Assembly: GCA_004293365.1 (NCBI GenBank)
Contig: RDYN01000068.1
Coordinates: 1-50,175 of the forward strand
Reading direction: 5' to 3'
DNA: 50,175 bases
From: Oscillatoriales cyanobacterium
GTDB lineage: Bacteria > Cyanobacteriota > Cyanobacteriia > Cyanobacteriales > Microcoleaceae
Shown here: positions 35,795 to 45,116 of the stretch, piece by piece
Numbering within the stretch: position 1 is the first letter of the stretch
Layout: every line of letters begins with the position of its first letter
Notes under the pieces: generated by a model
The model's database searches: none
Seen by the model: the letters and a program-made list of their open reading frames with translations, nothing else
What the model was told of the DNA's origin: nothing
Translations under genes and position numbers: made by a program

Positions 35795-37786
35795 ATGACA
35801 ACGTTAACTGACAATTCCGATCAAACTAATTTAAACACTCCGGGACTGGGCCCGGATACAATCTTTGCTGGAGCGGGGGCGGATTTAATTACAACTTCCA
35901 CCCTCGGCGGCAGCTTAATATTTGGCCAAGGCGATAACGATACTCTAATTTCCGTCGGGCCGAACGATACCCTAAACGGTGGTCCTGACGAAGATTCATT
36001 AGTAGGCCAGCGCGAGCGGGTTTTCATGTCGGGCGAAGCAGGCAATGACACCGTAATCGCTCAAAGCCGGAATTCGTCGCTGTTCGGCGGTTTGGGAGAT
36101 GACTTGCTCCAAGGCACAGTCGATGGCAACCTGATGTTTGGTAATCAGGGTGCAGATACGATGCTAGGAGGCGCCCTCGGAAGAGACACCCTCTACGGTG
36201 GCAAGGACAATGACTCCCTCGGCTTCTTCATCGCAGGCGGCGGCAACAACCTCGGTCTTCGCATCGGCGGCAGCGCCGGTGGCAATCAAGGCAGCAACTT
36301 CTTGCGCGGAGACTTGGGCGACGACTTCGTTGTAGGTATCAATCAGAAAGATAGTCTGTTCGGCGGTAAAGGCAACGACACACTGTTCGGTGTGGCCAGC
36401 AACAGCTATCTGTCCGGCGATAATGACAACGATACCTTAGTCATTAACAACAGTACCCAGTCGAGTCCGTTTTCTTCGAGCGTCATCACCATTGGCATTG
36501 AGAAAACCACTTTGATGGGCGGTGAGGGCAACGACTCTCTCCTCGGCGGTATCGGCGACTTTGGCACCGGCAAAAACTTGTTGGACGGCGGTGCAGGCAA
36601 CGACACGATCGCGGTTTATGCTACTCAGGACACGGCTCTGGGAGGCGCAGGCGACGACTTCATCAAGTCGTCTACGGTGTCTGCACTTTCCAGCGTAGGC
36701 GCGTCGAGTTCATTTCCAGGCTTCGCGGGTCGCAACTTGCTCGACGGCGGCGATGGCAACGACACGATCGTTGCAGCTTTTGCCAGTGATACCATGATCG
36801 GTGGCGGTGGCAATGACAGCTTGAGCGGCATCTTTAATCAAGCCTTCGGTGGAGATGGCAACGATACGATCGATGCCACCACTTTTGCGATCGGTACTAC
36901 TACTGCCCTGATTACTCTTGACGGCGGCCTGGGTGACGATCTGTTACTTGGCAACACCAGCACTAATCTTACTACCACCGGCACCGTCACCAACTTCATG
37001 AACGGTGGTGAAGGAAGTGACACCATCGTGTTTGGCAGCAGGCGCGATCGATTGGTTGGCTCCTTTGCTGGTAACGACTTCATCTCCTACGCCAGCAGTG
37101 TCAACTTTACCGGTGCCACAGCGCCAAACGTCATTACCGATACCTTAGGTTCCAACTTCATCATTGGCGCCAACGGCACTGATGTCATCACTACCGGTGC
37201 TGGCGACGACATACTGTTCGGCGGCCCCAGCAGCAGTCTTCCTACCGGAACAACATCTGACGGGGACGACACCTTAAATGCCGGCGGCGGAAACGACACG
37301 CTGTTGGGCGGCTTTGGGAACGACTATTTGCTCGCAGGTGACGGCAACGACTCTCTCGGCGGCGGGCCCGGTGCTGACACCCTGATTGGCGGCGCGGGTA
37401 ATGACAGCTTCTACTACAACAACTTCGGCGAGGGCGTCACGATCAACACCAACGGTAGCCTGGGTACCAGCCCAGACCAAATCGGCGATTTTGAAGTCGG
37501 CCGTGACAAGTTGGTATTGAACTTCGATTCCTTCCTGTTACCACCATTTGACAATAGTCTGCCCAATCGACCTTCTTCCAGGGCGTTCTTACAGGTGGAA
37601 ACCGGGACTTACAACAACGATCTGACTCCGGCAGGAGCGACTCCAGGACAAGCAGTCCTCGTTTACGAAGGTGCCACAGGTCGCTTGCTGTACGACAGAG
37701 ACGGTGCTGGCGGCCAAGCACCAATTCAACTGGCACTGCTGAACGGCAAACCAGGCTTGACGGCGACTGATATTACCCTGATTTAA
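35795..37786 (+). CDS. RTX-type calcium-binding repeat protein
   Basis: A 663-residue protein built almost entirely of haemolysin-type nonapeptide repeats (GGxGxDxxx), for example GGLGDDLLQG, GGAGNDTIAVY, GGGGNDSLSG and GAGDDILFGG. Such repeats coil into a calcium-binding beta roll outside the cell. The end has the typical QIGDFEVGRDKLVLN transition to a C-terminal module (LLYDRDGAGGQAPIQLALLNG) that often carries the type I secretion signal. There is no N-terminal signal peptide, in keeping with type I secretion, but no exporter genes lie nearby. It is probably a surface or matrix protein. Confidence 0.9.
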   Translation: MTTLTDNSDQTNLNTPGLGPDTIFAGAGADLITTSTLGGSLIFGQGDNDTLISVGPNDTLNGGPDEDSLVGQRERVFMSGEAGNDTVIAQSRNSSLFGGLGDDLLQGTVDGNLMFGNQGADTMLGGALGRDTLYGGKDNDSLGFFIAGGGNNLGLRIGGSAGGNQGSNFLRGDLGDDFVVGINQKDSLFGGKGNDTLFGVASNSYLSGDNDNDTLVINNSTQSSPFSSSVITIGIEKTTLMGGEGNDSLLGGIGDFGTGKNLLDGGAGNDTIAVYATQDTALGGAGDDFIKSSTVSALSSVGASSSFPGFAGRNLLDGGDGNDTIVAAFASDTMIGGGGNDSLSGIFNQAFGGDGNDTIDATTFAIGTTTALITLDGGLGDDLLLGNTSTNLTTTGTVTNFMNGGEGSDTIVFGSRRDRLVGSFAGNDFISYASSVNFTGATAPNVITDTLGSNFIIGANGTDVITTGAGDDILFGGPSSSLPTGTTSDGDDTLNAGGGNDTLLGGFGNDYLLAGDGNDSLGGGPGADTLIGGAGNDSFYYNNFGEGVTINTNGSLGTSPDQIGDFEVGRDKLVLNFDSFLLPPFDNSLPNRPSSRAFLQVETGTYNNDLTPAGATPGQAVLVYEGATGRLLYDRDGAGGQAPIQLALLNGKPGLTATDITLI

Positions 37787-37890
37787 TTTAGGTGGCTGCG
37801 GGTGGGAGTCGGTTTGGAAAAAGCCGTAGCGTAGCGGGGCTCCATCCATCGCCCGCGCCAACTCTAAAAACTAATTGTGCTATGTTTCCA

Positions 37891-37918
37891 GCTAGGGATA
37901 TGAATCCCTAGCTTTTTT
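37891..37918 (+). terminator. Rho-independent terminator after the RTX-type gene
   Basis: GCTAGGGAT pairs perfectly with ATCCCTAGC across a four-base loop, followed by TTTTTT. It lies 105 bp past the stop codon. Confidence 0.85.
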
Positions 37919-38075
37919 ATTGGCATGGGGAATTGGGAATTGGGAATTGGGAATAGGGCATTGGGCGGAGCGAAGCGGAGGGATGGGGCATCGGGCTTTT
38001 ATAACATTGGCATTAAAAGGAAGGGCAGATTCACCGATCGATTTTGCCACCAATCAATCATTCCTTAAACGTATA

Positions 38076-38134
38076 GGGCCCAAGCCCAACAACATACCTC
38101 ATATGGGAGCTCGAACCGCTATATTTTGTTTGCC
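38076..38134. repeat. Family E element, shortened copy
   Basis: Bases 38076-38102 match 18892-18918 exactly in reverse complement, and the copy ends with ACCGCTATATTT, the same right end as the full element at 18873-18979. It marks the left edge of the decayed gene pair that follows. The rest of 37919-38167 has GGGAATT words and no gene. Confidence 0.7.
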
Positions 38135-38167
38135 AGTAAGTTAGGCATTACCCTATAAAATACTGAA

Positions 38168-38365
38168 ATGCTCAAACAGCCTTTAAAAGAAGCTGCTATC
38201 AACGAAGATGTTGCTATTCAAAAAAACAATGAATACGGAACACATTACAACATGAAAATCTGGCTGAAAACCGCAGTAGGTTAATCTCTGATTCTAGCAG
38301 CTTGGATCGTCCGCTCAGGTGAAACTTTCCCCAGATTAACAAGTTGTTATCCCGTCAAAAAGTGA
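38168..38365 (+). pseudogene. DUF6883-like remnant
   Basis: Reads LKQPLKEAAINEDVAIQKNNEYGTHYNMKIWLKTAVG, then TAA (38282-38284), then SLILAAWIVRSGETFPRLTSCYPVKK in the same frame. This matches the C-terminal half of DUF6883 proteins (an NEYG motif, then AWIVR.GE.FPRL). The N-terminal half is missing and the frame holds one stop. Confidence 0.65.
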
Positions 38366-38375
38366 GGTAAAAATA

Positions 38376-38631
38376 ATGAAAACAATTAAAGATCTAGATA
38401 TTGTTGCTTTAACTGAAGATTTAGAAGCAACCCATTTTGAAACAAAACAAATCATTAAATTATCTTTCATGACAAGTAGGAACAGTTGTGATGGAATTTG
38501 ATGGTAGTGCTTTTGAGGTAGAATTTTCTCATCAAGATGGCACAACTTATGCAATGGAAACAATCCTCGCTACAAAATTAATGCTTTTACATTACGAGTT
38601 AGTAGAATCTGTAGGGGCAGTTAGCCGATAG
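38376..38631 (+). pseudogene. DUF4926-like gene with a frameshift
   Basis: Starts MKTIKDLDIVALTEDLEATHF in one frame and continues, after about 38470, as QVGTVVMEFDGSAFEVEFSHQDGTTYAMETILATKLMLLHYE in another. Together these give the whole DUF4926 pattern (LDVVALTEDLPEH, then GxVGTVVE, then FEVEF). DUF6883 and DUF4926 genes are commonly neighbours in cyanobacteria. Both are decayed here. Confidence 0.7.
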
Positions 38632-38674
38632 ATTTTGCCAGCAATGATTTTTCTAATCTACAAAAAGTATGTCT

Positions 38675-38708
38675 AAAAAAAATACCGCAAACGATATGTT
38701 GTTTGCGG
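38675..38708 (-). terminator. Rho-independent terminator of the csbD-like gene
   Basis: Reading the minus strand, CCGCAAAC and GTTTGCGG form an 8-bp stem followed by TATTTTTTTT. It lies about 37 bp past the CsbD stop. Confidence 0.8.
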
Positions 38709-38744
38709 GATTTAGTAGGCAGGAAAATTGTCGCAAGAAATACT

Positions 38745-38933
38745 TTATGCTCGGTCTACAATCTCTTTGGCTTTATCTTTGAGGTCTTCTTTCATGTGAA
38801 TTGCTGATGCTTCGTCCTGCTTGGCTTGACCTTCTAATTTATCTTTCTGGTTGCCTGTAACTTCGCTCACAGCTTCTTGAATTTTGCCTTCAATATTCTT
38901 GGCAGTTACTTCGACTCTATTTTCAATGGTCAT
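38745..38933 (-). CDS. CsbD-family stress protein
   Basis: A 62-residue, highly charged, hydrophilic protein with the CsbD pattern (RVEVTAKNIEGKIQEAVSEVTGNQKDKLEGQAKQ). CsbD proteins accumulate in general stress; their biochemical role is unknown. The ATG at 38933 follows AGGAGA with good spacing, and a clear terminator follows, so it is probably a monocistronic unit. Confidence 0.92.
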   Translation of the reverse strand: MTIENRVEVTAKNIEGKIQEAVSEVTGNQKDKLEGQAKQDEASAIHMKEDLKDKAKEIVDRA

Positions 38934-39029
38934 AATTTTTTCTCCTAACCTTACAACTACTACTGTATAAATTAAAAGCTGAGTCTTAATCTATCTTGAG
39001 AAAGATTTAGATATCTATCTAAAGATTGG

Positions 39030-39254
39030 TTAAATCGGAACTTCGACAAGTTTATTCCGGGAGGAAAGACCGGATTTAATTGCGATCGCAGATTTCGACA
39101 CTTTAAACTTTTTCGCCAACAGCACGATTAATTCTTGATTGGCTTTTCCATCCACGGGCGGCGATTTGAGATGTACTTTGAGGCTGCCGTCGGGTTGCTC
39201 TTCGATGCTTTGCTGTTGGGAATTAGGTTTAACTTTGACTGTTAAAATGGTCAT
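39030..39254 (-). CDS. DUF167 (YggU-like) protein
   Basis: A 74-residue DUF167 protein with the pattern [13 protein letters not shown] and the signature [31 protein letters not shown]. The function is unknown. The ATG at 39254 begins the conserved domain; the longer frame reads through ten heptamer repeats and gives only LLPSSFF repeats. The sequence directly upstream of the start is this repeat, so no ribosome-binding site is visible. Confidence 0.88.
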   Translation of the reverse strand: MTILTVKVKPNSQQQSIEEQPDGSLKVHLKSPPVDGKANQELIVLLAKKFKVSKSAIAIKSGLSSRNKLVEVPI

Positions 39255-39259
39255 AGTCA

Positions 39260-39329
39260 GAAGGAAGAAGGAAGAAGGAAGAAGGAAGAAGGAAGAAGGA
39301 AGAAGGAAGAAGGAAGAAGGAAGAAGGAA
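39260..39329. repeat. GAAGGAA heptamer microsatellite, 10 copies
   Basis: Ten perfect copies, ending 5 bp from the ATG of the minus-strand DUF167 gene. It is the same unit as the five-copy array at 5901-5935. Confidence 0.92.
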
Positions 39330-39442
39330 GAGGGAAGAACTAACAATTACCAATTACCTGTTTGGCCAATGCCCAATGCCCAATGCCCATTGCCCATTGC
39401 CCATTTCGTAGAAACTGGGTTGAATAAAGTAAGTCCGATCGT

Positions 39443-40045
39443 TCAAGAAACGGAGATTCTTTCTGAATGTTCGATTTTTGTCCCTAAAACTTTGAGAAAT
39501 TCAGCTAGCCAGTTAGGATGGGCAGGCCACGCGGGGGCTGTGACTAAGTTGCCATCGACTACGGCTTCGGTAACGGGAACTTCGGTATATTTGCCGCCGG
39601 CCCGGAGGATGTCGGGGCTGCAAGCTGGGTATGCGGTGCAGCGTTTGCCTTCGAGTACGCCAGCGGCGGTGAGGACTTGCAATCCGTGACAAATAGATGC
39701 GATCGGCTTTTTGCTATTGGCAAAGTAACGGGTAATTTGCAGCACTTTTTGGTTGAGGCGGATGTATTCTGGGGCGCGTCCTCCGGGGACAATCAAAGCG
39801 TCGTAATCGGCGGGGTTGATTTCATCGAAAGTCGCGTTTAAAGTGAAGTTGTGACCGGGTTTTTCGCTGTAGGTTTGGTCGCCTTCAAAGTCGTGAATTG
39901 CGGTGCGAATTGTTTGACCTGCTGCTTTGTCCGGGCAGACTGCATGGACGGTGTGACCTACCATTTGCAATGCTTGGAATGGTACCATTACTTCGTAGTC
40001 TTCTACAAAGTCGCCGACTAACATTAATATTTTTTTTGCTGTCAT
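39443..40045 (-). CDS. DJ-1/PfpI-family protein
   Basis: A 200-residue member of the DJ-1/PfpI superfamily, whose members include deglycases, proteases and glutamine-amidotransferase-like proteins. It has [19 protein letters not shown] at the N-terminus, the acidic region [14 protein letters not shown], and the nucleophile elbow [10 protein letters not shown] with the conserved Cys followed by His. The ATG at 40045 is preferred over a start 12 codons upstream. The exact reaction cannot be told from the sequence. Confidence 0.9.
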   Translation of the reverse strand: MTAKKILMLVGDFVEDYEVMVPFQALQMVGHTVHAVCPDKAAGQTIRTAIHDFEGDQTYSEKPGHNFTLNATFDEINPADYDALIVPGGRAPEYIRLNQKVLQITRYFANSKKPIASICHGLQVLTAAGVLEGKRCTAYPACSPDILRAGGKYTEVPVTEAVVDGNLVTAPAWPAHPNWLAEFLKVLGTKIEHSERISVS

Positions 40046-40057
40046 GTTTTGAACTAA

Positions 40058-40185
40058 GCGGTTGAAACCGCGTCTATACAAACAAAACCCGCCTCCGCAG
40101 GTTGAAGAACGGGCGGTGAAAATTACTTTATTTTCTTAAGGCCGCGCACGAGGCGGACATGGTTCGTGTAGACGCGGTTTCAACC
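40058..40185. repeat. Family B element (MITE-like), copy 2
   Basis: Outer arms GCGGTTGAAACCGCGTCTA and TAGACGCGGTTTCAACC match copy 1. The inner arms have diverged (CGCCTCCGC/GAGGCGG). It lies directly upstream of the DJ-1 gene. The rest of 40186-40375 shows no gene. Confidence 0.8.
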
Positions 40186-40375
40186 CTACGTCCGATCTGG
40201 AATCTAGAAACCGTTGCGGCCCCAAATTACCATTGAAATTGAGAAGGAGAACAAAACTAGCACCGAAACCCAACCGAGCGACAAAATATCCATAGCTATT
40301 TATTGAACAAACTGTACAAAGTGACTTCAATGCTTATGATAAGTCAATTTGAGCCATTTTTGAAGTGAGGGCGCT

Positions 40376-40876
40376 GTGAAGGACTCGTCAAATTTTAGTT
40401 TCGCTGAACGGGTAGAATCTTTGAAAGCAGGAAGTGTTGCTGCTTTGTCTTGTTTGCTGGCTTTTGGGTCGATCGCCCTTGTTAACACTTTAATCTTAGC
40501 CCAGAGGTGGGATGCTCTGGCGGGTTTGCAGGTCAGGGCGATCGACCTAAATTTTGGATTGAGAGGATTGATGGCATTTTTGGGCGGTTTTTTGTTCGGC
40601 GTGACTTACCGCTACGCTATCCGCCGCGATACTAACCCGCAGCTTAAATCTGGTGTGGTATTGGCTTTTGGGTTGGTGCGGGCTTTTGGACAGTTGGATG
40701 CTGGATTGTCTTTTGAGGGGGGACTTTTTTTTGAAGTTGGGAAAATGCCCGCCCTACTGGAGTTGTTGCCGTTTGCGGTGGTTGGGGTCGAGAGTGTGGT
40801 ATTGTTTGCGATCGCGGGTTTGGTTCTGGATTGGGCGATCGGGCGAAAGTTGATTAAACCTTTCGGGTGTTCGTAG
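40376..40876 (+). CDS. Integral membrane protein of unknown function
   Basis: A 166-residue protein with about four hydrophobic helices (GSVAALSCLLAFGSIALVNTL, the GLMAFLGGFLFGVTYRYAIRR segment, SGVVLAFGLVRAFGQLD, and LLPFAVVGVESVVLFAIAGLVL). The family is not named with confidence, but similar proteins occur in cyanobacteria. It starts with GTG at 40376, preceded by GTGAGGG. Confidence 0.65.
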   Translation: MKDSSNFSFAERVESLKAGSVAALSCLLAFGSIALVNTLILAQRWDALAGLQVRAIDLNFGLRGLMAFLGGFLFGVTYRYAIRRDTNPQLKSGVVLAFGLVRAFGQLDAGLSFEGGLFFEVGKMPALLELLPFAVVGVESVVLFAIAGLVLDWAIGRKLIKPFGCS

Positions 40877-40963
40877 TGAGGACTTCAGTCCTCTGATTGG
40901 ATGCGGACTGAAGTCCTCACTACGAACCTGATTGGATGCGGACTGAAGTCCTCACTACGAACC
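40869..40963. repeat. GGACT(T/C)AGTCC inverted repeats (family D), one and a half copies
   Basis: GTTCGTAGTGAGGACTTCAG and its reverse complement form a hairpin over 40869-40927, then the right half is repeated to 40963. The first arm overlaps the last codons of the membrane-protein gene. Confidence 0.85.
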
Positions 40964-40975
40964 AGTTTATGAAAT

Positions 40976-41653
40976 TTAACTAAAAGTTAATACTTCATAT
41001 TCTAGAGTGCCGTAAACCATTTGCTTGTCAACCGCAGATAAAACTTTATTATTAGCAGCATCCGAAACTAAACACTGACAAACTAACTGGGCTACATCCG
41101 CCCGGTGAATTGTTCCCGCCACCCGACAATCTTCTGTTAAAACACCGTTTCCCGTTGCAGGTTCCGATTTCAGTCCGCCCGGACGAATCACTGTATAAAT
41201 CATCCCGCTGGCGATCAAATGATTTTCGGCTTTTTCTTTTTCAAGTAATACCGGGCGCAAAGTTTCTAAAGCTTGCGGTGGCAAAGCGGCGGCAGTGTTA
41301 CCGCTACCGATAGATGAAACTAAAATAAATTTTTGCACGCCTGCTTTGACAGCCGCATCAATCAAGTTTTTGTTGCCCAAATAATCGGCTCTTTCCCCAT
41401 CTTTTGGCAAGCCGCCAACGGTGCTGATTGCAGCATGGATTGGTGCGCCTCCAGCGATCGCCATTTCCACAGCCGCAGCGTCCAAAGCATCGGCTGTGAT
41501 AACTTTGATGCCCATTGTTTCTAATTCGGTGCGGTGGTTGGGCGATCGCAAAAGTGCTGTTACTTGCATCTGTTGTTGTACCAGACATTTCGCGATTTCT
41601 AGGCCGACACCTCGACTAGCACCTGCTAAAAAAATGTGTGATTTCTCTGTCAT
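40976..41653 (-). CDS. NAD(P)-binding SDR-family protein (atypical)
   Basis: A 225-residue short-chain-dehydrogenase-like protein. It has the Rossmann motif IFLAGASRGVGLEIAKCL near residue 6 and an NAD(P)H-binding, NmrA-like pattern (LRSPNHRTELETMGIKVITADALD, VQKFILVSSIG, YTVIRPGGL). The classical YxxxK catalytic pair is not evident, as in other atypical SDRs that act as redox sensors or assembly factors. The substrate is unknown. Confidence 0.85.
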   Translation of the reverse strand: MTEKSHIFLAGASRGVGLEIAKCLVQQQMQVTALLRSPNHRTELETMGIKVITADALDAAAVEMAIAGGAPIHAAISTVGGLPKDGERADYLGNKNLIDAAVKAGVQKFILVSSIGSGNTAAALPPQALETLRPVLLEKEKAENHLIASGMIYTVIRPGGLKSEPATGNGVLTEDCRVAGTIHRADVAQLVCQCLVSDAANNKVLSAVDKQMVYGTLEYEVLTFS

Positions 41654-41810
41654 ATTAATTTTGTTTTAATTTGTGCAGAACTTGGTTTTTTTGACTGTGG
41701 AACAGTATACAACAATCCTCTGTAATTTTTTGAATTAGTTTTTTTTTACCGCAGAGGGCGCAGAGGGCGCAGAGGAAGAGAGGGGAAAGATTTGCAATTT
41801 GTAGTTTACG

Positions 41811-42422
41811 TTAGATTTTTTTGCCCACCATTACTACCCAAGATTGAGCTTCGCGCGGCAAACCGGGCGGGCGGTAGTAGTGATTAATAATGGCAAATCC
41901 CGCTTGTTCTAAACAAGGCGCTAAAGTTTTGTATTCCCATCCCGCAGTATAGCGTTTTCCCGTCGGGCGCTCGTCGTATCCTTCCCAATTTCCCCGACAC
42001 ATTGACATGACAATTGCACCGCTAACAACTAAGGCTTTGTGCAAATCTTGCAGCACTTTTACCATGTCGTCGCTGGGAACGTGAATCAGGGAAGCATTGG
42101 CAAAAATACCGTCAAATTCTCCATTTGGCAAGTCTAGATTCAGGAAAGATTGCTGCAAAACTTCGCAGCCGGATAACTTCTTTGCTGTTTCTACAAAAGC
42201 TGGAGTTGCATCTAATCCTACAACTGTATGTCCTTGGCTTTTGAACGCTACTAAATCTCGTCCTGGCCCGCATCCTATATCAAGGATTTTACCGGGATTG
42301 CGGGGCATGGCAGCGGTCAGTGCGTCGCGATTTTGGGATACGTCGTGATGCCATGTTCCTTCTCGGAAAGATTCGGCAGTTAGCTGGTATTCTGCGATCG
42401 TAATTTCTTCGCGTTTGTCCAT
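41811..42422 (-). CDS. Class I SAM-dependent methyltransferase
   Basis: A 203-residue methyltransferase with motif I KILDIGCGPGRDLVAF, motif II VVGLDATPAFVETAKKL, and GEFDGIFANASLIHVP at motif IV. A short C-terminal beta segment ends in SWVVMVGKKI. The substrate is unknown. The ATG at 42422 follows AGAGGA. The upstream gap holds two family D hairpins. Confidence 0.88.
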   Translation of the reverse strand: MDKREEITIAEYQLTAESFREGTWHHDVSQNRDALTAAMPRNPGKILDIGCGPGRDLVAFKSQGHTVVGLDATPAFVETAKKLSGCEVLQQSFLNLDLPNGEFDGIFANASLIHVPSDDMVKVLQDLHKALVVSGAIVMSMCRGNWEGYDERPTGKRYTAGWEYKTLAPCLEQAGFAIINHYYRPPGLPREAQSWVVMVGKKI

Positions 42423-42451
42423 AATTTCCTCTCTTATATGATGTAAGATTG

Positions 42452-42582
42452 GTTCGTAGTAAGGACTTTAGTCCTCTGATTTATGCGGACTAAAGTCCTC
42501 ACTACGAACGCTATTTAAGATTGGTTCGTAGTGAGGACTTTAGTCCTCTGATTTATGCGGACTAAAGTCCTCACTACGAACC
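42452..42582. repeat. GGACTTTAGTCC inverted repeats (family D), two tandem copies
   Basis: Two nearly identical hairpins of about 58-60 bp (42452-42509 and 42523-42582), each running from GTTCGTAGT to ACTACGAAC. They lie between bioB and the upstream-facing methyltransferase gene and could help end bioB transcription. Confidence 0.88.
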
Positions 42583-42606
42583 CTTTGTAATAGCGCTGAA
42601 TCTGAG

Positions 42607-43650
42607 TTAAGAAACGAGGGTTTTTTGTTCTAATTTGGAAAATTCTGATTCAACTTCTAAGATAGAACCTTCGGGGGATTCGATCGCAAATCCCGCATCT
42701 CGAATCATATCCCAATCTTGATTGGCGCTTTGTCCGGGAGTTGTGAGATAATCGCCCACAAAGATCGAATTAGCAGCGTAAAGTCCCAGAGGCTGCATCG
42801 ATCGCAAATGCACTTCCCGTCCCCCAGCAATCCGAATTTCTTGGCTGGGAAGCAAAAATCGGAACAAACAGAGAATTCGCAAACATTGGCGCGGATTTAA
42901 GCGATTAACGTCCGCAAATGGCGTTCCGGGGATCGGAATAAAAAAGTTGACAGGTACGCTGGTAACGCCCAAATTACGCAGCGACAGCGCTAAATCGATC
43001 GCGTCATCATCCGATTCGCCCATCCCCAAAATTCCGCCCGAACAAGTTGTGATTCCGGCTGCTTTGACGTTTTCGACGGTTTCGACGCGATCGCCAAAAG
43101 TATGAGTCGTGCAAATCTCGGTGTGGTACGATTCGGAAGTATTGAGATTGTGATTTACGCGATCGACTCCAGCTTTAGCCAAACGGTGAGTTTGCTCCTC
43201 GGTCAACAACCCCAAACAAGCGCAAATTTTCAGGTTATAATTTGCCTTGACCGTTTCTACAGCATCCAAAACGCGATCGAAAGTAGATGCACTCGGTTGG
43301 CGGCCAGAAATCACAAAACAAAACGTACCAGCTTTTAAATCTGCTGCGCGTTGGGCCGCATCCATAATTTTTTCCTTAGCTAACAGCGGATACTTTTCTA
43401 TTTCTGCACTCGAAATTTTAGACTGAGAACAATAATGGCAATCTTCAGGACAAAGGCCGCTTTGAGCGTTTAACAAATAGTGCAACCTGACGCGGTTTCC
43501 CCAGTAGTGGCGGCGTACCCGATAAGCTGCATTCAGTTGTTCCAGCAAAACCTCATCCGGCGCGCGCAATACAGCCAAAGATTCCTGGCGAGAGAGACAT
43601 TTTCCCGCCAGCGAGTCATCAGCTAAATCGTTCCAATTGGGTAAATTCAT
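42607..43650 (-). CDS. bioB: Biotin synthase
   Basis: A 347-residue radical-SAM enzyme that inserts sulfur into dethiobiotin, the last step of biotin synthesis. The [4Fe-4S] motif [11 protein letters not shown] gives Cys67, Cys71 and Cys74. Further conserved cysteines for the sulfur-donating [2Fe-2S] cluster lie in [15 protein letters not shown] and [12 protein letters not shown]. It follows bioA on the same strand after 17 bp, so the two are one operon. The length is normal. Confidence 0.97.
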   Translation of the reverse strand: MNLPNWNDLADDSLAGKCLSRQESLAVLRAPDEVLLEQLNAAYRVRRHYWGNRVRLHYLLNAQSGLCPEDCHYCSQSKISSAEIEKYPLLAKEKIMDAAQRAADLKAGTFCFVISGRQPSASTFDRVLDAVETVKANYNLKICACLGLLTEEQTHRLAKAGVDRVNHNLNTSESYHTEICTTHTFGDRVETVENVKAAGITTCSGGILGMGESDDDAIDLALSLRNLGVTSVPVNFFIPIPGTPFADVNRLNPRQCLRILCLFRFLLPSQEIRIAGGREVHLRSMQPLGLYAANSIFVGDYLTTPGQSANQDWDMIRDAGFAIESPEGSILEVESEFSKLEQKTLVS

Positions 43651-43667
43651 TACTAAAATTAAAGGGT

Positions 43668-44975
43668 TTACAAAGTATCCAAAACCTGACGAATCACCCG
43701 ATAAATCGATTCGAGTTCATCAGGAGAAATGCAATAGGGAGGCATCAAGTAAAGCGTATTTCCCAAGGGGCGGAGCAAAAACCCCGCTTCCAGAAATTGC
43801 GCTTTCAATACAGGGGCGATGTCATTAAAATAACCGGAAACGCTTTCCGTTTTTACATCCATTGCTGCAATTGTGCCGCAAGTCCGAATCCGTTCCAGTT
43901 TAGGATGATTTCTCAGCCATTGATTCAGGTATTTGCGGTGCAGTTTTTCCATTCCTTGATAGGCATTTGGGTTTTGCTCCAAAAGCTCCAAAGATGCTAC
44001 ACTCACCGCACAAGCTAAAGGATTTCCGGTATAAGAATGACCGTGATAAAAAGCTTTTTCCGATTCATCTCGCCAAAAAGCTTGATAAATATCCTCCGAT
44101 GCCATTGTGACAGCAATTGGCAAGCAGCCACCAGACAATCCCTTAGACAAACACAGGATATCCGGCTCAGTTCCAGATTTAACAGAGGCAAACAGTTCGC
44201 CCGTGCGCCCAAAACCCGTCATCACCTCATCGTAAATCAACAATACATTAAATTGGCGGGCAAGTTGCGCGATCGCCCGCAAAAACTCAGGGCGGCACAT
44301 CCGCATACCCGCAGAACCTTGCACCAAAGGTTCAATAAAAATTCCCGCATAGCCCTTCCCATGCTTCAACAAAGACTCAAGTTTCTCCAAACTCTGCGCC
44401 TCCTTGCTTTCCACCTCCTCATCGCCATCAAAAGTCCCAGGAAAAGGCACAACATCCCCAGCAAACATTAAAGGCGCAAAAGGTTCCCACCACAGCGAAC
44501 TCCTGCCCGCAGACATCGCGCCCAAAGTATCGCCGTGATAACCTCCCTCAAAACCAATAAAGCTAGTGCGGTTAGTTTCTCCGAGATTTAGCCAATATTG
44601 AAAAGCCATTTTCAGAGCAACTTCAACAGCAGTCGAACCATTATCAGAAAAGAAAATCCGCGTCAAAGAATCAGGCGTATGAGTTATTAATTTTTCAGCA
44701 AGCTTCTGAGCCGGTTCGTGAGTAAATCCAGCAAAAATCACGTGTTCTAACTTTTGAGCTTGTTCGTAAAGAGCCTCAGCCAAAACCGGATGGCTGTGTC
44801 CGTGAATCGTCACCCACCAACTAGAAATACAATCAAGAATTTGCCGCCTATCTTCCAATTCCAGCCACGATCCTTTGCCGCGAATTACCTTCAGCGGCGT
44901 CGGAGCAGTTTTCATTTGTGTGAACGGCTGCCAAATCGGTGAACTTGAAGAATCACGTTCTAGACTTATCGTCAT
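43668..44975 (-). CDS. bioA: Adenosylmethionine-8-amino-7-oxononanoate transaminase
   Basis: A PLP-dependent class III aminotransferase of 435 residues that makes 7,8-diaminopelargonate in biotin synthesis, using SAM as amino donor. Landmarks are [48 protein letters not shown] and the PLP-lysine segment [17 protein letters not shown] chose the ATG at 44975 because AGGGGC lies just upstream; an ATG at 45005 would add ten residues without a ribosome site. It is the first gene of the bioA-bioB operon. No bioD or bioF is nearby. Confidence 0.95.
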   Translation of the reverse strand: MTISLERDSSSSPIWQPFTQMKTAPTPLKVIRGKGSWLELEDRRQILDCISSWWVTIHGHSHPVLAEALYEQAQKLEHVIFAGFTHEPAQKLAEKLITHTPDSLTRIFFSDNGSTAVEVALKMAFQYWLNLGETNRTSFIGFEGGYHGDTLGAMSAGRSSLWWEPFAPLMFAGDVVPFPGTFDGDEEVESKEAQSLEKLESLLKHGKGYAGIFIEPLVQGSAGMRMCRPEFLRAIAQLARQFNVLLIYDEVMTGFGRTGELFASVKSGTEPDILCLSKGLSGGCLPIAVTMASEDIYQAFWRDESEKAFYHGHSYTGNPLACAVSVASLELLEQNPNAYQGMEKLHRKYLNQWLRNHPKLERIRTCGTIAAMDVKTESVSGYFNDIAPVLKAQFLEAGFLLRPLGNTLYLMPPYCISPDELESIYRVIRQVLDTL

Positions 44976-45116
44976 TTCGCCCCTGTAACTAATATCAACT
45001 TGCATTTTAATATAGCACTACCCAATCACTTCTGAACTTTCTATCTCTTCTTCTTTATTTTTTTATTTTCTTCCTTTTTGTCCTTAGCGCCTTCGCGGTT
45101 CGTTCAAAAAAAAAAT

